Source: Gammaproteobacteria bacterium
GTDB lineage: Bacteria > Pseudomonadota > Gammaproteobacteria > Pseudomonadales > Pseudomonadaceae
Length of the DNA: 5,819 nucleotides
Reading direction: 5' to 3'
Assembly (NCBI GenBank): GCA_012513235.1
Contig: JAAZCO010000098.1
Coordinates: 1-5,819, forward strand
Below, piece after piece: positions 1 to 5,819 of the stretch. The translations under genes were made by a program, and so were the position numbers. The notes under the pieces are model-generated. The model saw nothing but the letters and a program-made list of their open reading frames with translations, had not been told where the DNA came from and did not search any database. Position 1 is the stretch's first letter; every line of letters starts with the position of its first letter.

Positions 1-4
1 CATG

Positions 5-1408
5 ATGTCAAAGTCGCTCGAACTGATACAAACCCATAACGCTAAGTGGATTGATCTGCGTTTCACCGATATCGGTGGGCAACAGCACCATATCACTATG
101 CCTGCGCGTGACGCGGATGAAGATTTTTTCGAGCAAGGTAAGATGTTTGACGGCTCTTCGATGGCCGGCTGGAAAGGCATTGAAGCCTCTGACATGATTC
201 TGCTGCCTGATGACAGCACGGCAGTCATGGATCCATTCACTCAAGAGCCCACTTTGATTCTCGTCTGTGACGTGATCGAGCCTTCGACTATGCAAGGTTA
301 TGATCGCGATCCGCGTGCGATTGCCTCGCGTGCCGAGGAGTACTTAAAGTCGACCGGCATTGGCGATACGGTATTTGTCGGCCCTGAGCCTGAGTTCTTT
401 ATCTTTGATCAGGTTAAATTCAAGTCAGATATGTCCGGCTCCATGTTCAAGATTTACTCTGAGCAAGCGGCGTGGAACAGCGATACAGATTTTGCAGGCG
501 GCAACAAAGGTCACCGCGTAGGTGTGAAGGGCGGTTATATGCCAACGCCACCCAATGATTATGACCACGAAATCCGCACCGCCATGTCGAATGCGCTGGA
601 AGAGATGGGCCATTTTGTTGAAGTTCATCACCATGAAGTGGCGACCGCCGGTCAGAATGAAATTGGTGTGCGCTTTAATACACTTGTTGCTAAAGCCGAT
701 GAAGTACAAGAGCTCAAGTACGTTGTGCATAATGTTGCCGATGCCTATGGTCGTACTGCGACCTTTATGCCTAAACCTTTATACGGTGACAATGGCTCAG
801 GCATGCATGTGAATATGTCGATTTCTGCTGGGGGTAAAAACACCTTCTCTGGCGAAGGTTATGCGGGTTTATCAGACACTGCGCTGTACTTTGTTGGCGG
901 TATCATTAAACACGCGAAAGCACTAAACGCCTTGACCAATCCATCGACCAACTCCTATAAGCGTTTGGTACCAGGCTTTGAAGCACCGGTGATGTTGGCC
1001 TACTCAGCACGTAACCGCTCAGCGTCGATTCGTATTCCTTATGTGACCAGCCCAAAAGCCCGTCGTATCGAGGCGCGTTTTCCTGATCCATCTGCCAATC
1101 CTTACCTAGCCTTTGCCGCACTGTTAATGGCCGGTTTGGATGGTATTCAAAACCGTATTCACCCCGGTGATCCTGCGGATAAAAACCTCTATGACTTGCC
1201 ACCAGAAGAGTCAAAAGAGATTCCACAAGTGTGTGGCAGCTTAAAAGAAGCCCTAGAGGCTTTAGATAGCGATCGTGACTTCTTGTTACGTGGTGGTGTG
1301 TTTAGTAATGAGTTTCTAGACGCTTATATTGCGATTAAATCAGCAGAAGAGTTGCGTGTGCGCACCTTTGTACACCCACTCGAGTATGAGTTGTACTACA
1401 GCTGTTAA
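5..1408 (+). CDS. glnA: Type I glutamine synthetase (GlnA)
   Basis: Cytoplasmic glutamine synthetase: joins ammonia to glutamate using ATP, the central step of nitrogen assimilation. Two ATG codons are adjacent at 2 and 5. I chose the second because Pseudomonas homologues begin MSKS, giving 467 aa against about 469 for the family. Counting from the first ATG reproduces E. coli mature numbering, and the active-site residues fall in place: Asp50 in the FDGSS loop, metal or substrate ligands Glu129, Glu131, Glu212, Glu220 and His269, and the flap Glu327. Tyr397 in NLYDLPP is the site adenylylated by GlnE in the GSI-beta class, so covalent regulation is expected. The N-terminal beta-grasp domain covers roughly residues 15-100 and the catalytic domain the rest. 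One oddity is Asn at position 271, where GSI enzymes usually have His. Promoter and NtrC sites, if any, lie left of the window. thiI follows after 149 bases, in the Pseudomonas order. The identification is very secure. Confidence 0.98.
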   Translation: MSKSLELIQTHNAKWIDLRFTDIGGQQHHITMPARDADEDFFEQGKMFDGSSMAGWKGIEASDMILLPDDSTAVMDPFTQEPTLILVCDVIEPSTMQGYDRDPRAIASRAEEYLKSTGIGDTVFVGPEPEFFIFDQVKFKSDMSGSMFKIYSEQAAWNSDTDFAGGNKGHRVGVKGGYMPTPPNDYDHEIRTAMSNALEEMGHFVEVHHHEVATAGQNEIGVRFNTLVAKADEVQELKYVVHNVADAYGRTATFMPKPLYGDNGSGMHVNMSISAGGKNTFSGEGYAGLSDTALYFVGGIIKHAKALNALTNPSTNSYKRLVPGFEAPVMLAYSARNRSASIRIPYVTSPKARRIEARFPDPSANPYLAFAALLMAGLDGIQNRIHPGDPADKNLYDLPPEESKEIPQVCGSLKEALEALDSDRDFLLRGGVFSNEFLDAYIAIKSAEELRVRTFVHPLEYELYYSC

Positions 1409-1479
1409 TAGCTAGCGCTGATGAGTGAGTCGGGTTATGTGTGCTGTGCCGCACATGGCTCTGCTCGCTTTTAGAGCAT

Positions 1480-1502
1480 TATAATGAAAAAGATGCTATG
1501 AT
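1480..1502 (+). promoter_or_regulatory. Candidate -10 elements of a thiI promoter
   Basis: The glnA-thiI gap holds a perfect TATAAT at 1480-1485 and a TATGAT at 1497-1502, both matching the sigma-70 -10 hexamer. Transcription from either would give a leader of roughly 50-70 bases before thiI. I see no convincing TTGACA-like -35 box at 16-18 bases from either hexamer, so the call rests on the -10 boxes and the need for a thiI promoter in a gap of this size. A short inverted pair, AGCAT at 1475-1479 and ATGCT at 1493-1497, flanks the first box. It may be chance. Confidence 0.35.
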
Positions 1503-1557
1503 TTGCGCCCATTTTTGTGGTTGCTTTGGTAACCCGTCTTAGCGACCTGTTTGTGTT

Positions 1558-3045
1558 ATGAAATTATTTCTAAAATCTTTTCCTGAGATCACTATAAAGA
1601 GCCGGCCTGTGCGTCGGCAACTTATGCATCAGCTAGGGAAAAATATCCGCACGGTCTTGCGTGATCTTGATCCTGAGTTAAAAGTCATAGGGGATTGGGA
1701 TAATTTAGAATTATTCACAGCACTCGAAGATCCAGAGCAGTTGCAAGAAATGTATGCGCGCTTGCGTTGTATGCCGGGTATTTCACACTTTTTCCAAATA
1801 CTGGAATACCCACTGGGTGATTTTGATGAGATCACCGAGCATTGCAAGGCGCATTATGCTGACTTGTTAAAAGGTCGGACTTTTTCAGTGCGCTGTAAGC
1901 GTAGCGGTAAACATCCTTTTACCTCAGGTGATGTTGAGCGTTATGTGGGTGGCCGATTGCGCGAGGAGTGTGGCGCTGCGGGAATTGATTTGCGCAACCC
2001 TGAGGTTGAAGTACGCTTTGAGATTAATGGTGCTCGATTATTGATTGAGTACGAGCGTCACCAAGGTATCGGTGGTTATCCGCTGGGCAGCGTTGAGCAA
2101 GTTTTGGTGTTGATGTCAGGTGGTTTTGACTCCACTGTCGCTGCTTATCAAATGATGCGCCGTGGTTTACTGACACATTTTTGCTTTTTTAATTTGGGTG
2201 GTCGTGCCCATGAGTTGGGCGTCAAAGAAGTCGCACAATTTCTGTGGGAAAAATACGGCAGTTCGCACCGTGTATTATTTATCAGCGTGCCCTTTGAAGA
2301 AGTGCTCGGCGATATTTTAGAAAATGTCGATGACAGCCATATGGGTGTTGTACTTAAACGTATGATGCTTAAAGCGGCTGATGTCATTGCTGAAGATTTA
2401 CAGTTGGACACTTTAGTGACCGGCGAAGCGGTTTCGCAAGTGGCCAGCCAAACTCTGACCAACTTAGCCGTAATTGATAGAGCCACTGATAAATTAGTGC
2501 TGCGTCCATTAATTGCTGAGCATAAACAAGATATAATTAGCACTGCATTTGAGATTGGCACAGCTGATTTTGCAGCAAATATGCCTGAGTACTGCGGCGT
2601 TATTTCTGTGAGTCCCAAAACCAAAGCTAAGCTTGGTCGCGTTGAGCATGAAGAAACGCATTTAGATGCCACTCTCTTGCAGCGTGCTATTGAGCGTGCG
2701 AGCTACGTCACTATGGATAAAGTCCTCGACGAGCTGAGTAAAGATATTGAGGTTGAGGAAGTGCGTGAAGCCTTATCTGGGCAGATCGTGGTTGATATTC
2801 GTCACCCTGACCAAGCTGAAGATCAACCGCTTAATTTAGGCGCTATTGAACAGCTTGATGTACCCTTTTATGCGATTAACAGTCGCTTCAAAAACTTTGA
2901 CCCCAATCGCCAATATCTGCTCTACTGCGATAAGGGTATAATGAGCAAATTACACGCGCATCATCTGTTGCATGAAGGCTATGCCAATGTGCGTGTTTAC
3001 CGCCCTGATACAGTGCAACGGCCGCGCGCAAGTAGTCATGCATGA
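1558..3045 (+). CDS. thiI: tRNA 4-thiouridine synthase with rhodanese domain (ThiI)
   Basis: ThiI makes 4-thiouridine at position 8 of tRNAs, a near-UV sensor, using sulfur passed from a cysteine desulfurase. In gammaproteobacteria it also supplies sulfur for the thiamine thiazole ring. Domain order is an N-terminal ferredoxin-like region (about 1-60), THUMP tRNA-binding domain (about 60-165), PP-loop adenylating domain (about 175-370) and rhodanese domain (about 400-483). The PP-loop SGGFDS is at 187-192. Asp191 and Lys323 correspond to E. coli Asp189 and Lys321. The catalytic cysteines are Cys346 in PEYCG and Cys457 in YCDKG, corresponding to E. coli Cys344 and Cys456, so the persulfide/disulfide chemistry should be intact. 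At 495 aa it is about ten residues longer than the Pseudomonas ThiI I recall, because of a basic tail after VRVYRP. The ATG at 1558 gives the conserved MKL start, but no Shine-Dalgarno is visible just upstream. It is probably transcribed separately from glnA and typA. Confidence 0.97.
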   Translation: MKLFLKSFPEITIKSRPVRRQLMHQLGKNIRTVLRDLDPELKVIGDWDNLELFTALEDPEQLQEMYARLRCMPGISHFFQILEYPLGDFDEITEHCKAHYADLLKGRTFSVRCKRSGKHPFTSGDVERYVGGRLREECGAAGIDLRNPEVEVRFEINGARLLIEYERHQGIGGYPLGSVEQVLVLMSGGFDSTVAAYQMMRRGLLTHFCFFNLGGRAHELGVKEVAQFLWEKYGSSHRVLFISVPFEEVLGDILENVDDSHMGVVLKRMMLKAADVIAEDLQLDTLVTGEAVSQVASQTLTNLAVIDRATDKLVLRPLIAEHKQDIISTAFEIGTADFAANMPEYCGVISVSPKTKAKLGRVEHEETHLDATLLQRAIERASYVTMDKVLDELSKDIEVEEVREALSGQIVVDIRHPDQAEDQPLNLGAIEQLDVPFYAINSRFKNFDPNRQYLLYCDKGIMSKLHAHHLLHEGYANVRVYRPDTVQRPRASSHA

Positions 3046-3075
3046 TTAGACATCTGTTATGGATTTGTTTGTGGA

Positions 3076-3119
3076 GCTGTGTGGCAACACCACAGCAGTT
3101 ACGTCCACCAGACCGTAAC
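3076..3119 (+). other. Two adjacent small hairpins between thiI and typA
   Basis: Two inverted repeats lie one base apart in the 142-base gap. The first (3076-3096) pairs GCTGTG with CACAGC, then two more pairs after a bulged C on the 3' side, closing on a GCAA tetraloop. The second (3098-3119) pairs GTTACG with CGTAAC, again followed by a bulged C on the 3' side and two more pairs, with a CACCA loop. Neither is followed by a T tract, so a classical intrinsic terminator is not supported. They could protect the thiI mRNA 3' end or sit in a typA leader. The role is unknown. Confidence 0.4.
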
Positions 3120-3176
3120 GACTGAGCACTTTGCTTCGAACTGCTACGTTTTGCGTGCAGCCTACATATTTTACTT

Positions 3177-3190
3177 GAGATAAGCTTGTG
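3177..3190 (+). promoter_or_regulatory. Weak typA ribosome binding site with GTG start
   Basis: GAGA at 3177-3180 lies seven bases before the GTG at 3188-3190 and is the only Shine-Dalgarno-like match at suitable spacing. The GTG is chosen as the start because it gives the N-terminus MIENLRNIAII, which is conserved in TypA/BipA proteins. The next in-frame ATG falls inside the GTPase domain, beyond the P-loop. Confidence 0.5.
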
Positions 3191-5005
3191 ATTGAAAATT
3201 TACGCAACATTGCCATTATTGCTCACGTTGACCACGGTAAGACCACTCTGGTTGACGCCCTGTTACGTGCTTCTGGAACCCTAGACCGTAAAGAGCTCGA
3301 CTCTGACCGTGTGATGGACTCCAACGATCAGGAAAAAGAGCGCGGAATTACCATTTTGGCGAAAAACACTGCCATTAAGTGGAAAGACTACAATATCAAC
3401 ATCGTTGACACCCCCGGTCACGCTGACTTCGGTGGTGAAGTTGAGCGCGTAATGAGCATGGTTGACTGCGTGTTGTTGGTGGTTGACTCCATCGATGGCC
3501 CAATGCCACAAACACGCTTTGTAACGCAAAAGGCGTTCCAAGCGGGTTTAAGCCCAATCGTAGTAATCAACAAAGTTGACCGTCCTGGCGCACGTCCGGA
3601 CTGGGTTGTTGATCAGGTGTTTGACCTGTTTGATAACTTAGGTGCAACTGAAGAGCAGCTGGACTTCCCAATCGTTTACGCCAGTGCGTTGAACGGTGTA
3701 TCGGGTATGGATCCAGAAGAAATGACAGAAAACATGGACGTCTTGTTCCAAGCTGTCGTGGATAACGTTGCTCCACCTGCTGTTGACCCAGAGGGTCCAT
3801 TCCAGATGCAAATCTCGGCACTGGACTACAACAACTTCCTCGGTATTATCGGTATTGGCCGTATTACCCGTGGTCGTATTAAGGCTAACAGCCCAGTGAC
3901 TTCAATTGATGCTGAAGGTAAGCGCCGTAACGGTCGTATCTTGAAGTTGATGGGTCACCACGGTCTGCACCGCGTTGAAGTTGAAGAAGCACAGGCGGGT
4001 GATATCGTTTGTATCAGCGGTTTTGATCCATTGTTTATCTCTGACACTTTGTGCGACCAAGCGCACGTTGAAGCTTTACCACCATTAAGCGTTGATGAGC
4101 CAACTGTAAGCATGACTTTCCAGGTGAACGATTCTCCGTTCGCAGGTAAAGAAGGTAAGTTCGTTACCAGTCGTAACCTGAAAGAGCGTCTGGAAAAAGA
4201 GCTACTACACAACGTTGCATTGCGTGTTGAGCAAGGCGATGACGTAGACAAGTTTAAAGTATCGGGTCGTGGTGAATTACACCTGTCAGTACTGATTGAA
4301 ACCATGCGTCGCGAAGGCTACGAGATGGGTATTTCACGTCCAGAAGTTGTAATCAAAGAAGTTGATGGTGTTAAGCAAGAGCCGTACGAGAACGTCATTC
4401 TGGATATCGAAGAGCAGCACCAGGGTTCGATCATGGAGCAGTTCGGTTTACGTAAAGGTGAACTGACCGATATGGTTCCGGACGGTAAAGGTCGTATTCG
4501 TCTTGAGTACACTGTACCTGCACGTGGTTTGATTGGTTTCCGTAACCAGTTTATGACTATGACATCTGGTACCGGTATTTTGACCGGTATGTTCAGTCAC
4601 TACGGTCCAATCAAAACAGGTGACGTGACCAGCCGTCAGCAGGGCGTCCTTATTTCTATGGCGACCGGTAAGGCACTGACTTACTCACTAGAAACTCTGC
4701 AAGAGCGCGGTAAGCTGTTCTTGACGCCAGGTGAAGAAATCTACGAAGGCCAGTTGGCGGGTATCCACAGTCGTGATAACGACTTGGCGATTAACCCAAC
4801 TAAAGCGAAGAAACTTGATAACATGCGTGTATCGGGTAAAGAAGAAACTACAGCATTGGTTCCACCAATCCGTTTCTCTCTTGAGCAAGCGCTTGAGTTC
4901 ATCGAAGACGATGAGCTGGTTGAAGTAACGCCTAAGTCGATCCGTCTGCGTAAGAAGTATCTGACTGAAAACGATCGTAAGCGTCATGGTCGTAACAAGG
5001 TCTAA
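3188..5005 (+). CDS. typA: Ribosome-associated translational GTPase TypA/BipA
   Basis: TypA/BipA is an EF-G-like GTPase that binds the 70S ribosome and supports 50S subunit assembly, low-temperature growth, stress survival and, in several pathogens, virulence. All five GTPase motifs are present: G1 AHVDHGKT at 12-19, G2 RGITI at 52-56, G3 DTPGH at 74-78, G4 NKVD at 128-131 and G5 SAL at 166-168. His78 is the expected catalytic histidine. After the GTPase domain (about 1-200) come a beta-barrel domain (about 205-300), two EF-G III/V-like domains (about 305-390 and 398-480), and the BipA-specific C-terminal domain (about 485-600) that contacts the A site. The 605 aa length matches the family, with nothing truncated. 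Codon use looks strongly biased, with many CGT, GGT and AAC codons, as in well-expressed translation genes. It follows thiI by 142 bases, ends at a strong terminator and has a GTG start. The identification is very secure. Confidence 0.98.
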   Translation: MIENLRNIAIIAHVDHGKTTLVDALLRASGTLDRKELDSDRVMDSNDQEKERGITILAKNTAIKWKDYNINIVDTPGHADFGGEVERVMSMVDCVLLVVDSIDGPMPQTRFVTQKAFQAGLSPIVVINKVDRPGARPDWVVDQVFDLFDNLGATEEQLDFPIVYASALNGVSGMDPEEMTENMDVLFQAVVDNVAPPAVDPEGPFQMQISALDYNNFLGIIGIGRITRGRIKANSPVTSIDAEGKRRNGRILKLMGHHGLHRVEVEEAQAGDIVCISGFDPLFISDTLCDQAHVEALPPLSVDEPTVSMTFQVNDSPFAGKEGKFVTSRNLKERLEKELLHNVALRVEQGDDVDKFKVSGRGELHLSVLIETMRREGYEMGISRPEVVIKEVDGVKQEPYENVILDIEEQHQGSIMEQFGLRKGELTDMVPDGKGRIRLEYTVPARGLIGFRNQFMTMTSGTGILTGMFSHYGPIKTGDVTSRQQGVLISMATGKALTYSLETLQERGKLFLTPGEEIYEGQLAGIHSRDNDLAINPTKAKKLDNMRVSGKEETTALVPPIRFSLEQALEFIEDDELVEVTPKSIRLRKKYLTENDRKRHGRNKV

Positions 5006-5021
5006 CTTAGGTTAGAACTAT

Positions 5022-5059
5022 AAAAAACCCGCAGCTCATTAAGAGCTGCGGGTTTTTTT
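5022..5059. terminator. Bidirectional intrinsic terminator between converging genes
   Basis: A perfect 10-base-pair GC-rich stem, CCCGCAGCTC at 5028-5037 with GAGCTGCGGG at 5043-5052, closes a five-base ATTAA loop. Seven T follow at 5053-5059 and six A precede at 5022-5027. The A and T runs make it work as a rho-independent terminator in both directions: 17 bases after the typA stop on the plus strand, and about 45 bases after the stop of the leftward membrane protein gene. Confidence 0.95.
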
Positions 5060-5104
5060 ATGGCTGCAGAAAAATGTTGCAACCTCAGTCCATCCAGTTG
5101 CGAC

Positions 5105-5725
5105 TTAATCGCCCCAGCGTCCCGGTGAATAGGAAAACACCGGCAAGGACAGCTGCCAGCGAATCGCTGATAAGCGCAGTGCCAACCCAAAGCTAAAAGA
5201 GGCGAGGGTGTTGATATCGTCAGAGACACCCAGCGACATTAACACTAGATAGACGATGGCCACGGCCAAAGACACGCTGGCATACAGCTCATGACGCAGG
5301 ACTTGCGGAGTACGGTTGCACATAATATCACGCAAAATTCCACCAAAAATCCCCGTGGTAATCCCCGCCATAATCACTACAGGCGTTTCATAGCCTAAGC
5401 GCAGCGCTACGTTACAACCAATAATGGTAAAGGCGACTAAGCCCATGGAGTCGAGAATTAAGAAGATTTGATTGAGCTTATGCATAAAGCGCGCAATCAA
5501 CATGGTGGCCAGGCCTGAGCCAATGGTCAGATAAATATAGGGCGGATGTTGTGTCCAAGTGACTGGGTAATTACCCAGCAACATATCGCGCACCGTACCG
5601 CCACCGAGGGCGGTAATAAAAGCAATCAGCGCCACACCAAAGAGGTCCATATTACGCCGCCCAGCAGCAAGGGCACCAGACATGGCTTCCGCGGTAATAG
5701 CTACAACATAGATATAGGTCAGCAT
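5105..5725 (-). CDS. TRIC/UPF0126 family membrane protein (YicG/YadS-like), glycine-riboswitch linked
   Basis: Inner-membrane protein of 206 aa built from two similar halves, as in the TRIC cation channel family (formerly UPF0126; E. coli YicG and YadS). Repeat one has AEAMSGALAAGRRNMDLFG at about 12-30 and GGGTVRD at 41-47. Repeat two has DSMGLVAF at about 92-99 and GGILRD at 128-133, followed by CNRTP and ELYAS. Hydrophobic segments lie at about 2-22, 28-46, 62-80, 87-107, 114-131, 148-166 and 172-190, fitting seven helices. Characterised prokaryotic TRICs are homotrimeric channels that pass potassium, but from memory mutant-fitness studies linked UPF0126 members to glycine use. The glycine riboswitch in this leader supports a glycine-related role, such as transport, here. 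The ATG at 5725 is preceded by AGGAG with good spacing. The gene converges on typA and shares its terminator. Family assignment is firm; the substrate is inferred. Confidence 0.92.
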   Translation of the reverse strand: MLTYIYVVAITAEAMSGALAAGRRNMDLFGVALIAFITALGGGTVRDMLLGNYPVTWTQHPPYIYLTIGSGLATMLIARFMHKLNQIFLILDSMGLVAFTIIGCNVALRLGYETPVVIMAGITTGIFGGILRDIMCNRTPQVLRHELYASVSLAVAIVYLVLMSLGVSDDINTLASFSFGLALRLSAIRWQLSLPVFSYSPGRWGD

Positions 5726-5769
5726 ACAGGACTCCTGCAGACAAAAACGCCTCTCCCTCTGTCCTGTAT
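5724..5769 (-). promoter_or_regulatory. Possible expression platform: start-codon sequestering stem
   Basis: In the minus-strand mRNA, AUACAGGAC (5769 to 5761) is perfectly complementary over nine bases to GUCCUGUAU (5732 to 5724). The second arm covers the last base of the Shine-Dalgarno, the whole spacer and the AU of the start codon. The first arm overlaps the conserved AGGAC at the aptamer's 3' end, which leads into the P1 strand. The stem and a fully folded aptamer should therefore compete. The repeat is directly visible; the switching role is inferred. Confidence 0.55.
5732..5736 (-). promoter_or_regulatory. Ribosome binding site of the TRIC family gene
   Basis: On the minus strand AGGAG (5736 down to 5732) lies six bases before the ATG at 5725-5723. 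It is a strong Shine-Dalgarno match and fixes the start. Its last base and the spacer are part of an inverted repeat with the riboswitch 3' end, so access to it may be regulated. Confidence 0.85.
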
Positions 5770-5819
5770 ACCTGAGAGTTTACGCAGCAGTTTGCCGCTT
5801 GCCCCTTCGGTGGATTGCC
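5751..5819 (-). promoter_or_regulatory. Glycine riboswitch, 3' part of an aptamer (cut by window edge)
   Basis: Read on the minus strand, the leader carries the hallmark conserved core of the glycine aptamer: ACCGAAGGGGCAA (5811 to 5799), then a short hairpin GCGGCA/TGCTGC (5798-5793 with 5789-5784, AAC loop), then CTCTCAGGT (5778 to 5770) and AGGACAGAGG (5765 to 5756). The 5' strands of P1 and P2 and part of the upstream hairpin lie beyond the right edge, as would any preceding aptamer. No second GAAGGGGC core lies between this aptamer and the ATG, so it is either a singlet or the last aptamer of a tandem. A GGGAGAG (5757 to 5751) just after the core resembles the start of another aptamer and may be a vestige. 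Glycine riboswitches usually turn genes on when glycine is plentiful. Here the target is the TRIC family gene. Confidence 0.93.

Noticed and set aside
906..1226. Minus-strand open frame of 106 codons inside glnA, and similar ones inside typA
   Set aside because: These are antisense to strongly conserved coding sequence and show no recognisable protein features. They are shadows.
1437..1477. Possible glnA terminator: ATGTG/CACAT pair (1437-1456) and GCTCT/AGAGC pair (1458-1477)
   Set aside because: Stems are only about five to seven pairs, and the one short T run (1469-1472) sits inside the second loop rather than after a stem. This is too weak to call an intrinsic terminator.
2148..2672. Long open frame of 174 codons on the minus strand inside thiI
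   Set aside because: It lies wholly inside a clearly conserved gene, its translation is rich in Ser, Thr and Cys with no recognisable motif, and it has no promoter or ribosome site. It is a reading-frame shadow.
1409..3187. Reading glnA, thiI and typA as one functional operon
   Set aside because: Gaps of about 149 and 142 bases, candidate -10 boxes before thiI and hairpins before typA argue for separate transcription. The order seems inherited from the Pseudomonas lineage rather than showing a shared pathway.
5341..5360. Second TRIC repeat reads FGGILRD rather than GGGxxRD as in repeat one
   Set aside because: To my recollection YicG-type proteins commonly have FGGILRD in the second repeat, so this is normal family variation rather than a damaged motif.
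5743..5778. Possible transcription terminator in the riboswitch leader: CTCTC (5778-5774) with GAGAG (5755-5751), then GCG and five T on the minus strand
   Set aside because: Only five base pairs around an 18-base loop, with a short T run spaced from the stem. It could matter as an alternative pairing, but it is too weak to report as a terminator.

Overview
This window is a stretch of ordinary bacterial chromosome, most likely from a gammaproteobacterium of the Pseudomonas lineage. The evidence is the gene order glnA - thiI - typA, which I know from pseudomonads, and close protein similarity to my memory of the Pseudomonas GlnA, ThiI and TypA/BipA sequences. Base composition looks close to balanced, lower in GC than typical Pseudomonas, so a low-GC member of the family is plausible. 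That placement is inference.

Layout: glnA (type I glutamine synthetase, essentially complete, its start codon only a few bases inside the left edge) and thiI (tRNA 4-thiouridine synthase with a rhodanese domain) read rightward. They are separated by about 150 bases holding a possible thiI promoter. After about 140 bases containing two small adjacent hairpins comes typA/bipA (ribosome-associated GTPase), also rightward, with a GTG start. typA ends at a strong intrinsic terminator with tracts on both sides of the stem, so it can also serve the gene that converges on it from the right. That leftward gene encodes a seven-helix TRIC/UPF0126 (YicG/YadS-like) membrane protein. Its leader carries the 3' part of a glycine riboswitch, cut off by the right edge of the window.

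Functionally the three rightward genes are separate housekeeping units: nitrogen assimilation, tRNA modification and thiamine sulfur transfer, and translation or ribosome assembly under stress. Their spacing argues against tight operon coupling. The most informative part is the right end. The riboswitch ties the membrane protein to glycine, and a perfect 9-base inverted repeat in the leader could let the riboswitch control access to the start codon. I found no mobile element, CRISPR array, tRNA, rRNA or defence system. No new multi-gene system is evident.
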